A stretch of 64,000 nt of DNA from Massilimicrobiota sp. An134 (GCF_002160815.1 NZ_NFLH01000003.1:1-64000); one strand, 5' to 3'; numbered from the stretch's first letter, positions 53,001 through 62,971 are shown. A program made the numbers and translations. The notes: generated from the letters alone by a model not told the origin.

Positions 53001-53397
53001 TAAAAATACCAAAAAATATTATCATCAATTATATACAACATTTCCATTACACAATGTCCAAGAAAAAAAGTTTCTCACATTCTTCAAAACAAGATTACAT
53101 GAATATGAGCGACAATATCCTGATTGTTCCTATCAGGATTATATATATCATTTTGGACTACCTGAAGATATTGTCATTGATTTTTATCATCACTACGATC
53201 ATCATTATGCTATTACACATATGAAATCTCGTAAAATTCTTCAATATGCTTCTATCATTCTTGTTCCTTTAATAATGGCATGTATTATCTATGTCCTTTA
53301 TACAACTTATCTTTATTATCAAAATTATATAGAAAGCTATCCTCTTTATCAGGAGGAAATTATCTATGACTATGGTGATATCCCCATGTATGAATAA
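52978..53397 (+). CDS. DUF6120/HAAS-like single-span membrane protein
   Basis: 139 residues. The N-terminal ~85 residues are a HAAS-like domain (KKFLTFFKTRLHEYERQYPDCSYQDYIYHFGLPEDIVIDF) as found in membrane proteins partnered with PadR regulators. One span (residues ~88-110) follows, then an extracytoplasmic Tyr-rich tail. It overlaps the PadR-like gene. In other Firmicutes such pairs respond to envelope stress or antimicrobials. Confidence 0.6.
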   Translation: MKKQKFNNKNTKKYYHQLYTTFPLHNVQEKKFLTFFKTRLHEYERQYPDCSYQDYIYHFGLPEDIVIDFYHHYDHHYAITHMKSRKILQYASIILVPLIMACIIYVLYTTYLYYQNYIESYPLYQEEIIYDYGDIPMYE

Positions 53398-53416
53398 ATA
53401 CAGGGATATTTTTTTA
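53378..53416 (+). terminator. Terminator of LysR-PadR-DUF6120 operon
   Basis: ATATCCC/GGGATAT stem spanning the last codons, followed by seven T. Confidence 0.8.
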
Positions 53417-53434
53417 TTTCATATCATTAGAACA

Positions 53435-53464
53435 CAAAAAAAGCCATTGATTTGTCAATGACTT
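53435..53464 (-). terminator. Terminator of secA-prfB-yitT operon
   Basis: AAAGTCATTGA/TCAATGGCTTT stem with T7 on the minus strand, at the yitT end. Confidence 0.85.
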
Positions 53465-53467
53465 TCA

Positions 53468-54355
53468 TTAAGAAACATGATCTCTTATTTGTTTATCTAA
53501 ATCAATATTAGGTAATGTAAATCCTCTACCTTTAACACTATGTATTTCACTACCAATAATAAATGCAGTTGGATCAATTTCCATAACCAAATCATTAATA
53601 ACAGGATACTCTCTGTTATTGACAACACATAATACTGCTTTTTGCTGATCATGGAAATATCCTGTTGTGACATTGACAAAAGTACAACCACGATCTATTT
53701 CTTTAAAGATAGCTTCAGCAATTTCTTCATGATGAGCAGAAATCACAAGTACCTGAAGATTTCTTTCCCCAAAGATTGTCACTTTATCTAATACAATAGC
53801 TGTAATAAACACTGTGATAATTCCATATAAAATACCTTCAAAGCTCGTAAAGAATGATTGTCCCAGTAAAACAACAACATCAAATAAATAAACACAGACT
53901 CCAAGTGAAATATGAAGCTTTTTATTCATAATGATGGGTGGTATATCCATTCCTCCTGTACTATACCCTACTCTAAATACAATTCCACATCCCAGTCCAG
54001 TAAATAATCCAGCATAGATGGCTGATAATAACATATCTGAAGTTAAATGCTGAAGTTGTGGAATGGCTTCAAACATTGCTAAAAAGAATGGAAAAATCAA
54101 AGAACTCAATATTGTTCCAGCAGCAAACTTCTTACCCAAAACAATAAATCCAAGCAATAACATCACCATATTAATGACAAATACAACAGTTGCATAATTG
54201 ACTGGAATAAATTCACAAATAATCAAAGCAATCCCTGTTGCTCCTGCAACAATTAAGTTAGATGGAACAGCAAATACAGCGACACCAAAAGCCAGAATTA
54301 AATTGCCTAATAACACAAGCAATGTATCACGTACAAGATGTTTTGCCTGATGCAT
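53468..54355 (-). CDS. YitT-family membrane protein
   Basis: 295 residues: about five membrane spans (DUF161) and a cytosolic C-terminal DUF2179 domain (NLQVLVISAHHEEIAEAIF). The function is unknown. The start shares one base with the prfB stop (TAATG), so translation is coupled. It ends the secA-prfB operon. Confidence 0.92.
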   Translation of the reverse strand: MHQAKHLVRDTLLVLLGNLILAFGVAVFAVPSNLIVAGATGIALIICEFIPVNYATVVFVINMVMLLLGFIVLGKKFAAGTILSSLIFPFFLAMFEAIPQLQHLTSDMLLSAIYAGLFTGLGCGIVFRVGYSTGGMDIPPIIMNKKLHISLGVCVYLFDVVVLLGQSFFTSFEGILYGIITVFITAIVLDKVTIFGERNLQVLVISAHHEEIAEAIFKEIDRGCTFVNVTTGYFHDQQKAVLCVVNNREYPVINDLVMEIDPTAFIIGSEIHSVKGRGFTLPNIDLDKQIRDHVS

Positions 54356-55464
54356 TAGTCATCCTCCTTTACCATTGATTTTAAATAGGCATAAATGCAT
54401 TCATCCAAATCCCCATCTAAAATAGCTTTAGGATTATTAGATTCATAACCACTACGATTATCTTTGACCATAGAATATGGATGTAAAACATAAGAACGAA
54501 TCTGACTTCCCCACTCGATAGCCTTTTGTTCCCCTTTAATTTCATTAAGCTCAGAAGCCTGTTTTTCTAACATGAGCTGATATAATTTAGATTTCAGCAT
54601 AATCATAGCTTGTTCACGGTTTTGAATCTGTGAACGCTGTGATTGACAAGTTACCACAATGTTTGTTGGTAAGTGCGTAATACGAATTGCTGAATCTGTT
54701 TTATTAATGTGCTGACCTCCAGCTCCAGAAGCACGATAAGTATCAATACGGATATCATGAGGATCAATCTCAATTTCAATATCATTGTCAAATTCTGGCA
54801 TGACATCCACAGAAGCAAATGATGTATGACGACGTTTTGACGCATCAAATGGCGAAATACGCACCAGACGATGAACACCTTTTTCAGCTTTTAGATGTCC
54901 ATAGGCATTATATCCCACAATACGCAAACTGACTGACTTCAATCCTGCTTCTTCTCCATCCAAGTAATCAAGGACTTCAATTTTCCAACCTTTTTTATCA
55001 GCATATCTTTGATACATACGCATCAACATGGATGCCCAATCCTGTGATTCTGTTCCTCCAGCACCTGGATGAATTTCCAATAACGCATTATGATGATCAT
55101 ATTCACCTGAAAATAAAAGCGTTTTTTCAAAATCATCCATTTCTTTTTCAAATGTTAAATAATCTTCATCCAAAACAGCTTTAAAGTCTTCATCATCACT
55201 CTCTTTGACATATTGATAAGTTTCTTCTAATTCATTTAAAGCTGTTATTAAATGATCATATGTATCAGCTTTCTTTTTCATTTCATTTAATTGATCATAT
55301 ATTTTTCTAGCATGGTCTTGATCATTCCAGAAGTTTTCATCCATTGTTTGAACTGTTAAACCTTCAATTTCTCTTTTTAAACCATCAATATCAATCGAAA
55401 TAAAGAGTTCATTGAGTAAAGAACGGGCTTTTTCAAGCCCATTCTTCATTTCATATAATTCCAT
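54355..55464 (-). CDS. prfB: Peptide chain release factor 2
   Basis: 369 residues in one frame. It has the tripeptide anticodon SPF (RISPFDASKRRH) for UGA/UAA stops, and the GGQ motif SGAGGQHINKTDSA that triggers peptide release. In many bacteria codon ~25 is a TGA read by programmed +1 frameshift; here the region reads straight through (ELFISIDIDGLKREI), so autoregulation by frameshift is absent. Its start and stop overlap secA and yitT (TAATG). Confidence 0.97.
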   Translation of the reverse strand: MELYEMKNGLEKARSLLNELFISIDIDGLKREIEGLTVQTMDENFWNDQDHARKIYDQLNEMKKKADTYDHLITALNELEETYQYVKESDDEDFKAVLDEDYLTFEKEMDDFEKTLLFSGEYDHHNALLEIHPGAGGTESQDWASMLMRMYQRYADKKGWKIEVLDYLDGEEAGLKSVSLRIVGYNAYGHLKAEKGVHRLVRISPFDASKRRHTSFASVDVMPEFDNDIEIEIDPHDIRIDTYRASGAGGQHINKTDSAIRITHLPTNIVVTCQSQRSQIQNREQAMIMLKSKLYQLMLEKQASELNEIKGEQKAIEWGSQIRSYVLHPYSMVKDNRSGYESNNPKAILDGDLDECIYAYLKSMVKEDD

Positions 55465-58112
55465 TAATCTGCTTTAAACTCCAATTCTATCTGAACAGCT
55501 GGAATTTGTTTTTCCTGTTCACTACCAGGTGCAATACCCATATGAACAATATTTCGTGTAATATCTTGAGAAATTGATTTTGTCATTTCTTCAAACATGT
55601 AGAAGGCTTCTTCAGTATATTCTTGAAGTGGATCTCTTTGGGCATAAGCACGTAAATAAATACCATTTCTTAATTTTTGCATAGCATCAATATGATTAAT
55701 CCATGTATGATCAATAACCCCTAATAAAACTCTTCTTTCATAATCCAATTTCACTTCTGCTGGTAAATCTTTATTAAATCTATTTTGATATTGTAAATAA
55801 ATCACTTCAGATAAACTTATTGATAATTTCTTTGCATCATGTTCAACTGCTTCTTTATTTTTAGCTGTTAACGTAGCTAATAACATATAGTTTTTAGAAA
55901 TATAGTTTAATGCTCCATCAACATCCACATTATCTTTTTTACCATCATGTTTTGTAAATTGACGTACTGTATGTTCTACAGCCTGATCAAACATACCTCT
56001 TACAATAGGTCCTAAATCTGTTTGTGACATAATATCATCACGTTCTTTGTACATAATTTCACGTTGTTGACGCATCACATCATCATATTGTAATAATTGT
56101 TTACGAATATCAAAGTTCTGACCTTCAACACGTTTTTGTGCATTTTCAATAGATTTTGTGACCATCTTACTTTCAATCGCTTCATCTTCTAAGAAAGATC
56201 CCATTCTATCTTTCATCTTTTCATTTGCGAATCTTTGCATCAATTCATCTTCAAATGATACAAAGAACAATGAACATCCAGGATCTCCCTGACGACCAGA
56301 ACGACCTCTTAACTGGTTATCAATACGTCTAGACTCATGTCTTTCACTTCCAATAACCATTAATCCTCCAATTTCAGGAACACCTTCACCAAGTTTAATG
56401 TCAGTCCCACGACCAGCCATGTTCGTTGCGATAGTTACAGCTCCCATAACTCCAGCTTTTTCAATAATCAAAGCTTCTTTCGCATGGTTTTTCGCATTTA
56501 AGACGTTATGTTTAATACCACGTTTATTTAACATTTTACTTAATAATTCTGATGTTTCTACTGAAACTGTCCCTAATAAGATCGGTTGTCCATAACTATG
56601 TCTTTTTTCAACTTCGTCACAAATCGCTTTATATTTAGCAGCCTGTTTAGCGAAAACCAAATCTGATTTATCATCTCTAATAACTGGTTTATTCGTTGGA
56701 ATTTCTACAACACGCATATTGTAGATTGTTCTGAATTCTTCTTCTTCTGTTTTTGCAGTTCCTGTCATCCCCGCTAATTTATTGAATAAACGGAAGAAAT
56801 TTTGGTAAGTAATTGTCGCTAATGTCACTGTTTCCTCTTTAATCGGAACTCCTTCTTTAGCTTCAAGTGCCTGATGCAACCCATCACTATATGCACGACC
56901 TGGCATCACACGACCAGTAAACTGATCAATAATCATAATGCTGGCATTTCTGATATCATGGCTTCCATCTTCAGTTGCAATCATATATTCTACATTCAAA
57001 CTCATTGTATAGTTAGCTTTTAATGCCTGATTGATATGATGCACCAAAGCTGTATGCTCAGGATCATATAAATTTTTAATCTTAAAAGCTTTTTCTGCTT
57101 TAGAAATACCTTCAGCAGTTAAAGCAACAGTTTTACTTTCAATATCAACTTCATAATCTTTATCTTCACGTAAAGATTTGACAAACTTATCAGCTTGAAT
57201 ATATAAAGCTGCGGTATTTTTCTTACCACCAGAAATAATCAATGGTGTTCTTGATTCATCAATTAAGATAGAGTCAACTTCATCAACCAATGCAAAATTT
57301 AATGGTCTTAAAACTTTATCTTCTAATCTTGTCACCATATTATCTCTTAGATAGTCAAATCCAAGTTCAGCATTTGTTGTATACGTAATATCACAAGCAT
57401 GTTGTGCACGTTTTTCTTCTTTAGATAACTCTCTTTTATTTAACCCAACAGTTAAACCTAAAAATTCATACACTTTTCCATTGTCTGTTTTATCACGTTC
57501 AGCTAAATAATCATTAACTGTCACAACATGAACACCTTGTCCAGTTAAAGCATTTAAATAAACTGGGAAAATAGATGTTAATGTTTTTCCTTCTCCAGTT
57601 TTCATTTCTGCAATATCACCATTATGAAGTGAAATAGCTCCCATAAGCTGAACTTTAAATGCTTTTAATCCTAAACGTCTAAATGCAGCTTCACGAACAG
57701 TCGCAAAAGCCTCAATTAATAAATCATCTAAAGTTTCACCATTTTGTAGACGTTCTTTAAAAAGATCAGTCTGATGAGCTAATTCTTCATCACTCATTGC
57801 CTGATAACGAGGCTCTAAGTCCATAATTTGTAGTGCCTGCTTTTCTAACTTCTTTAATATTTTATTATCTTGTGAAAAAGCCTTTTTAATAGAACCTAAA
57901 AAACCTTTCTTTTCCTTTTGTGGTGTTGTATTAAATTCAATCGGTTGTGATGGTTTTTTCACCACATCATCAAATGTTTCTACAACAACATCTTCATCTA
58001 AATCATCGTTTAAATCCACGATTTCGGCATTAGGATTCAATCCAAGTTCTTCTAATTCTTTGGCTTCTTTCTTTTTTAATTGCTTTCTAATTTCTTGTTT
58101 TTTACTTGCCAT
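55464..58112 (-). CDS. secA: Preprotein translocase ATPase SecA
   Basis: 882 residues from ATG 58112 (AAAGGAG upstream; ATG 58130 is too close to no site). It drives protein export with SecYEG. Walker A AEMKTGEGKTLT, DEVDSILIDE and GRSGRQGDPG (second ATPase domain) are intact. Two peculiarities: about 68 extra N-terminal residues before the normal SecA start (the family begins near FLGSIKKAF), Lys-rich then acidic (LNDDLDEDVVVETFDD); and no C-terminal zinc-binding tail, as the protein ends ELEFKAD. The gene heads the secA-prfB-yitT operon. Confidence 0.95.
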   Translation of the reverse strand: MASKKQEIRKQLKKKEAKELEELGLNPNAEIVDLNDDLDEDVVVETFDDVVKKPSQPIEFNTTPQKEKKGFLGSIKKAFSQDNKILKKLEKQALQIMDLEPRYQAMSDEELAHQTDLFKERLQNGETLDDLLIEAFATVREAAFRRLGLKAFKVQLMGAISLHNGDIAEMKTGEGKTLTSIFPVYLNALTGQGVHVVTVNDYLAERDKTDNGKVYEFLGLTVGLNKRELSKEEKRAQHACDITYTTNAELGFDYLRDNMVTRLEDKVLRPLNFALVDEVDSILIDESRTPLIISGGKKNTAALYIQADKFVKSLREDKDYEVDIESKTVALTAEGISKAEKAFKIKNLYDPEHTALVHHINQALKANYTMSLNVEYMIATEDGSHDIRNASIMIIDQFTGRVMPGRAYSDGLHQALEAKEGVPIKEETVTLATITYQNFFRLFNKLAGMTGTAKTEEEEFRTIYNMRVVEIPTNKPVIRDDKSDLVFAKQAAKYKAICDEVEKRHSYGQPILLGTVSVETSELLSKMLNKRGIKHNVLNAKNHAKEALIIEKAGVMGAVTIATNMAGRGTDIKLGEGVPEIGGLMVIGSERHESRRIDNQLRGRSGRQGDPGCSLFFVSFEDELMQRFANEKMKDRMGSFLEDEAIESKMVTKSIENAQKRVEGQNFDIRKQLLQYDDVMRQQREIMYKERDDIMSQTDLGPIVRGMFDQAVEHTVRQFTKHDGKKDNVDVDGALNYISKNYMLLATLTAKNKEAVEHDAKKLSISLSEVIYLQYQNRFNKDLPAEVKLDYERRVLLGVIDHTWINHIDAMQKLRNGIYLRAYAQRDPLQEYTEEAFYMFEEMTKSISQDITRNIVHMGIAPGSEQEKQIPAVQIELEFKAD

Positions 58113-58204
58113 GAATAAATCTCCTTTCATGCATACTGAAACATTTCACATTATAGCATATAATCTTAAGAAAACAAAGTAAATATCATGTAAAATTCAT
58201 GAAC

Positions 58205-58240
58205 AAAAACAAAAAGAGATATGCTTTCTACATATCTCAA
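58205..58240 (-). terminator. Terminator of the cold shock gene
   Basis: GAGATATG/CATATCTC stem with T5 and further T's on the minus strand. Confidence 0.8.
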
Positions 58241-58245
58241 TTTCA

Positions 58246-58443
58246 TCAAATTTTTACAACATGTCTGGCTTGCAAACCACGTTCTGTTGAATAAAGCTCA
58301 AACTCTACCAGTTCACCTTCATTTAAAGATTTATATCCATCTTGTATAATTTGACTATAATGAACAAAAACATCTTTTCCTTCACCACGATCAATGAACC
58401 CAAATCCTTTTTCAGCATTAAACCATTTTACTTTACCTTGCAT
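58246..58443 (-). CDS. Cold shock protein
   Basis: 65 residues from ATG 58443 (GGAG eight bases upstream). The CSD fold has RNP1 KGFGFI and RNP2 VFVHYSQI for single-stranded nucleic acid. [18 protein letters not shown] is the standard CspA/CspB start. It melts mRNA structure. Single gene with its own terminator. Confidence 0.95.
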   Translation of the reverse strand: MQGKVKWFNAEKGFGFIDRGEGKDVFVHYSQIIQDGYKSLNEGELVEFELYSTERGLQARHVVKI

Positions 58444-58586
58444 ATTCACAACTCCTTTACTTCATGGTTGTGTCTATTATAAATGATTGATTTTAAAAAA
58501 GAACGCAGATCCTGTCGATGAATTTTATTTTTCTTTCTATCAAAGTTTATCTTTTTTATAGTCATTTCCCTGGAAATTATATTTTT

Positions 58587-59204
58587 TTAGCGAATAAAGT
58601 TTGTATGAACTGTTTCTTCTTTTTCTGGCAATCCTAGCTGCTTTTTACCTAACTGAATACTTTTGATAAGAAAAGCCATATTCTTACCTAAAGTACGCAT
58701 CGTTTGTAATCCTTCCAAATCTTGTTGGACTTCTTCAGGTGTATTGCCGTGCACCATATTCCAATATTGACTAGAAACAATTGGCATTTGAGAAATTGTA
58801 AAGTATTTATTCAATTCATCAAAAGTAGCTGTTGTTCCAGCACGTCTGGCACTGACAACGGCCGCTCCAACTTTCATTGTTTTATCTGCCAAAGTACTAT
58901 AGAATAAACGATCTAGAAAAGAAATCAGAGTGCCATTAGCACTGGCATAATACACAGGACTGCCAATGACAATACCATCACTTTCAGCAAATTTCTTTGC
59001 GACTACATTGACTTCATCATCAAAAACACATTGTCCATTTGTTTTGCATTGACGACAACCAATACAACCACGAATATCTTTTTGACCAACTTGAATGATC
59101 TCTGTTTCAATACCTTCCTGTTCTAATGTTTTTGCAACCTCATTTAATGCTGTATAAGTACAACCTCTTGGACGAGGACTACCATTAATTAAAAGAACTT
59201 TCAT
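58587..59204 (-). CDS. NADPH-dependent FMN reductase-like iron-sulfur flavoprotein
   Basis: 205 residues from ATG 59204 (GGAG nine bases upstream; ATG 59213 is too close). The flavodoxin-like fold has LINGSPRPRGCTY (FMN phosphate loop), the CIGCRQCKTNGQCVFDDE Cys-rich segment (C-x2-C-x2-C-x5-C) of iron-sulfur flavoproteins, and SPVYYASANG. It reduces small molecules using FMN. Single gene. Confidence 0.88.
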   Translation of the reverse strand: MKVLLINGSPRPRGCTYTALNEVAKTLEQEGIETEIIQVGQKDIRGCIGCRQCKTNGQCVFDDEVNVVAKKFAESDGIVIGSPVYYASANGTLISFLDRLFYSTLADKTMKVGAAVVSARRAGTTATFDELNKYFTISQMPIVSSQYWNMVHGNTPEEVQQDLEGLQTMRTLGKNMAFLIKSIQLGKKQLGLPEKEETVHTNFIR

Positions 59205-59295
59205 TGTTTTCATCTCCTATTCTGACTCTATTATAATACTTTTTCCTCATATAGAAAATGATGAAAATGTACACTTCTTTATAAGAAATGTACAT

Positions 59296-59937
59296 TTATA
59301 TTGTTTGAAAGCTTTTTGTTGATAAGACTAATAATTCGATGCATTGAGGATGGCCTGTCTTAATGAGAGATAGACAAGCTGTTAATGTTGATGATGATGT
59401 AATCACATCATCAAAAATTAAAACTTTTTTCCCTTGAAGTTCTTCTGGATGATGAATACCTATTTTATGAACAACATTTTTTCTCTCTTCAAATGATAAC
59501 CCACTTTGTTTATATGCTTCTTTTTTATATAATCCTGTAAACACATGTTCTGAAAATGTATGGGCTATGGTTTCCATTGGAGCAAAACCACGTTTTTCAT
59601 TTTCGACTGATGAACTCGGGGCTACTGCTATCAAATATTCATCATATTGTGTTTTGAACTTGGATAAATACGTACAAAGAAACGCATCTTTGAGGGCATA
59701 ATCATAGAGTCCTTTATACTGATAGAGAAGTGTTCTAAAAAATTCATTGTATTCATAAAGAATCCTTAAAGGATAGTGATGAAAAGTTGTCTGGATATCA
59801 AGAACATGAAATTGTGATAAGCAGTTTTGACAAAGCGGTAATGGGCAAAGAAGATGAGCTAAAGATATTTGTTTCAGGAGTGGCGCATGACAAATCAGAC
59901 ACTCATCTGATTGAGATTTTTGATTGTATGAATGCAT
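59296..59937 (-). CDS. comFC: ComFC-like phosphoribosyltransferase
   Basis: 213 residues. The N-terminus has a zinc finger (CLICHAPLL, LCQNC) and the C-terminus a PRT loop VLIFDDVITSSSTL. ComFC helps natural DNA uptake with ComFA. It overlaps comFA by 43 bases. Confidence 0.9.
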   Translation of the reverse strand: MHSYNQKSQSDECLICHAPLLKQISLAHLLCPLPLCQNCLSQFHVLDIQTTFHHYPLRILYEYNEFFRTLLYQYKGLYDYALKDAFLCTYLSKFKTQYDEYLIAVAPSSSVENEKRGFAPMETIAHTFSEHVFTGLYKKEAYKQSGLSFEERKNVVHKIGIHHPEELQGKKVLIFDDVITSSSTLTACLSLIKTGHPQCIELLVLSTKSFQTI

Positions 59938-61031
59938 TGTCTAATAGAGGAGGTATGTTCATTTGATAATATGTAAACATGACCTTGAGGATGAGAAATT
60001 TTACGCCCCACGCGTCCTGCTATTTGAATCAGTGTTCTTCGATCAAATAAATCATGTTCACCATGATAAACAATAACCTGTACATCTTCTATTGTGATTC
60101 CACGTTCTAATAATGTTGTAGAAACAATCACATCAATATCGCCATTTTTTAAAGCCATCAGATTATCTTGATTATGTTTGTGTATAGATGATACACCACG
60201 AACTCTTAAATGTGTATAAGATTGTAATTGACTAGCCAGTTTATCCACATCTTGAACGAGTGGTACAAAAACAATGACTTTCTTTTTCCATTTCTTAAGC
60301 AAAAATGAAATCAATAACACTTGTAAACAATGAGGACAAATGATCAGTTGAGGTACTGGAAGATCATAGCCATGGTATCTTCTATTCATAATTAGTAATT
60401 CTTCACCATCAATATCCTCTTTGACAAATGTAGCACTTAACTTAACATAATTTCCTATACAACAACGCATAAAAATTTGTTGTAAGACAGGATTGCCATA
60501 AAATGGAAAGGCATCCACTTCATCAGCTATCATCAAATGAAATCCACTTTTTTCAAAACGATAAAGCTGGTGCATAGTACATACTATCAATTGCGCATTG
60601 ATATTTTCAATATGTCCACCATAAACCAGACCAATATCTATTTGATGAAAAGCTTCTTTTATTCTTTGATAAAGCTCTTTAACCAATTCTTTACGTGGAA
60701 TACAGAAACATACACGATCACCTCTTTGTAAAGCATATTGTATTAATTCAAAAACAATTTCGGTCTTGCCAGATCCACAAACTGCCAAGACTAAGGAATG
60801 ATAATGATTTTGATAATTGTAAACCAATTGTCTAGATATATCCTGTTGGGATTTTGACAATTCAAAATCAAGAGAATATCTTACTTTTTGTGGAGGAAAA
60901 CGTGTATGATCTTGAGTATATGGCTCATCTACCCAAACACGATGAAAAGCTATACATTGTCGGCAATAATACTTACCATGAAGCTTATATAAACGTTTGA
61001 CATTTTGATTATGGCATCTTGGACATTCCAC
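59895..61031 (-). CDS. comFA: ComFA DNA helicase/translocase
   Basis: 378 residues. N-terminal zinc Cys4 (CPRCHNQN, YYCRQC), then a DEAD-like SF2 helicase: AVCGSGKTE (Walker A), IADEVDAFPF (DEAD-like DEVD), LLERGITIEDV and QIAGRVGRK. It pulls single-stranded DNA into the cell during competence. It is shorter than B. subtilis ComFA (~460). The following comFC overlaps it. No other com genes are in this window. Confidence 0.92.
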   Translation of the reverse strand: MECPRCHNQNVKRLYKLHGKYYCRQCIAFHRVWVDEPYTQDHTRFPPQKVRYSLDFELSKSQQDISRQLVYNYQNHYHSLVLAVCGSGKTEIVFELIQYALQRGDRVCFCIPRKELVKELYQRIKEAFHQIDIGLVYGGHIENINAQLIVCTMHQLYRFEKSGFHLMIADEVDAFPFYGNPVLQQIFMRCCIGNYVKLSATFVKEDIDGEELLIMNRRYHGYDLPVPQLIICPHCLQVLLISFLLKKWKKKVIVFVPLVQDVDKLASQLQSYTHLRVRGVSSIHKHNQDNLMALKNGDIDVIVSTTLLERGITIEDVQVIVYHGEHDLFDRRTLIQIAGRVGRKISHPQGHVYILSNEHTSSIRQCIHTIKNLNQMSV

Positions 61032-61155
61032 TTTTCATCACCCACCTGTATCATAGCATAGATCTATCATTAAAAATCTCAAGTTTGTCTTCTTTTTTTC
61101 TCTGATTTGTTTCATATTTTTTAAATCCATTCATACATTGTATGGGGTGAAATCT

Positions 61156-62952
61156 ATGTGTGGTATTATAACAATCTGTAATTATTCAAAACATTTATTT
61201 GATTATGATGAGAAAATCATGACAATGACAAAGTTACTGCAAAAACGTGGTCCTGATCATATCGGCTATATGATGACACCACATTGTTTAATGGGACATA
61301 CACGTTTAGCAATCATTGATTTAAAGAATGGCAATCAGCCTATTCTCTATACTCATCATGAGAAAACATATCGTATGACTTATAATGGTGAAATCTATAA
61401 TATGACTCAAATCAAGAATCATCTGATTGAACTAGGTTATACTTTTCATACAATGAGTGACAGTGAAGTTGTTTTAGCTGCATATATTGAATATCAGGAA
61501 CACTGTCTGGACTTATTTGAAGGTATTTTTGCGTTCGTCATTGATGATGGACAAAAGCTTTTTGCAGCCAGAGATCCACTAGGTGTCAAACCACTTTACT
61601 ATACCTTACAAAAAGACACACTTGTCATTGCCAGTGAAATCAAAAGTCTTTTAAGCTATATTGGAAAAGCTGTCGTGGATGAAAATGGGGTGAAAGAATT
61701 ATTAGGACTGGGACCAAGCTTAACACCAGGATTAACACTTTATAAAGATATATACGCTTTAAGACCTGGCTACTACTTATATTTCCAAAAAACACTGCAT
61801 ATTCAATGTTATTGGAAGCTTCATGATGAATCACATGATGAAAATTTAACTGAAACTATCCAACACGTTCGTCATCTTGTCATTCAAAGCATCCAGCATC
61901 AATTATTAAGCGATGTTCCATTATCAACCATGTTATCTGGTGGACTGGATTCTAGTATTATTACAGCCATCACTTCACAATATGTACGTCCACTTTCGAC
62001 TTACAGCGTGACTTATGAAGACCAGGATAAATATTTCCATGCCTATGATTATCAGACAACAATGGATGATAGTTATATTCAACAGATGGTATCACGTTAT
62101 GCAACACATCATCATTCTATTGTTTTAAAACAAACTGATTTAATAGAGGCTTTAAGGGAAGCACTCATTGCCAGAGATATGCCAGGTATGGCGGATATTG
62201 ATGCAAGCTTTTTACTGTTTTCTAAAGCTATTTCAAAAGAACATAAAGTCACATTATCAGGTGAATGTGCTGATGAAATCTTTGGAGGATATCCATGGTT
62301 TTATAAAGAAGAACTCTACAACCAGCCTTATTTCCCTTGGATGCGTGATTTAGATCAGAGATTAAGTATGTTTAATGAAAAGGTTCAAAAATTAAATCTT
62401 AAAGACTATATTATTCAACGTTATCAGGAATCTTTACAGGAAATTCATACTGACAATCGTAAAAAACAGCTTATCTATCTCAATACACAATGGTTTATGC
62501 AAACACTTTTAACACGTGCTGACAGTCAAACCATGCGTGCTTCATTAGAAGTCCGTGTTCCATTTGCTTCAACTCAAATTTTACAGTATCTCTATAATAT
62601 GCCTGAAGCCTATATGTTTGATCAAGGTGAAGAAAAAGGTATTCTTCGTCAGGCATTTGCTGATTTTTTACCAGATGATATTGTGCATCGAAAGAAAAAC
62701 CCATATCCTAAAACTTATTCTCCACTATATGAAAAACTAATTGAAGACAAATTAAAAGAATCCCTTAAGGATCCTTCTAATCTCTTATTTCAATTCTTTG
62801 ATATTCCAAAACTGGAAAACTTCATTCAATCACATGGTCAAAGCTTCACTGCACCATGGTTTGGTCAACTCATGATGGGTCCACAACTTATGGCTTATTT
62901 CTATCAAATTTATTTATGGGGAAAAATTTATCATATTCAACTTGAATTTTAA
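61156..62952 (+). CDS. asnB: Asparagine synthetase (glutamine-hydrolysing)
   Basis: 598 residues from ATG 61156 (GGGGTG upstream); a longer start would bury the nucleophile. Cys2 in MCGIITI is the glutaminase nucleophile. The synthase domain has MLSGGLDSSIIT (PP-loop) near residue 260. It makes asparagine from aspartate with glutamine and ATP. Single gene; converges on the GDPD gene with a four-base overlap. Confidence 0.95.
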   Translation: MCGIITICNYSKHLFDYDEKIMTMTKLLQKRGPDHIGYMMTPHCLMGHTRLAIIDLKNGNQPILYTHHEKTYRMTYNGEIYNMTQIKNHLIELGYTFHTMSDSEVVLAAYIEYQEHCLDLFEGIFAFVIDDGQKLFAARDPLGVKPLYYTLQKDTLVIASEIKSLLSYIGKAVVDENGVKELLGLGPSLTPGLTLYKDIYALRPGYYLYFQKTLHIQCYWKLHDESHDENLTETIQHVRHLVIQSIQHQLLSDVPLSTMLSGGLDSSIITAITSQYVRPLSTYSVTYEDQDKYFHAYDYQTTMDDSYIQQMVSRYATHHHSIVLKQTDLIEALREALIARDMPGMADIDASFLLFSKAISKEHKVTLSGECADEIFGGYPWFYKEELYNQPYFPWMRDLDQRLSMFNEKVQKLNLKDYIIQRYQESLQEIHTDNRKKQLIYLNTQWFMQTLLTRADSQTMRASLEVRVPFASTQILQYLYNMPEAYMFDQGEEKGILRQAFADFLPDDIVHRKKNPYPKTYSPLYEKLIEDKLKESLKDPSNLLFQFFDIPKLENFIQSHGQSFTAPWFGQLMMGPQLMAYFYQIYLWGKIYHIQLEF

Positions 62953-62971
62953 GCAGGGTATCCTGCTTTTT
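62949..62971 (+). terminator. Terminator of asnB
   Basis: AAGCAGG/CCTGCTT stem followed by five T; the stem lies within the end of the convergent GDPD gene. Confidence 0.8.

Noticed and set aside
59265-59297. An AAATGTACA/TGTACATTT hairpin after comFC could be a terminator.
   Set aside because: There is no following T run on the minus strand. Left as an unassigned inverted repeat.
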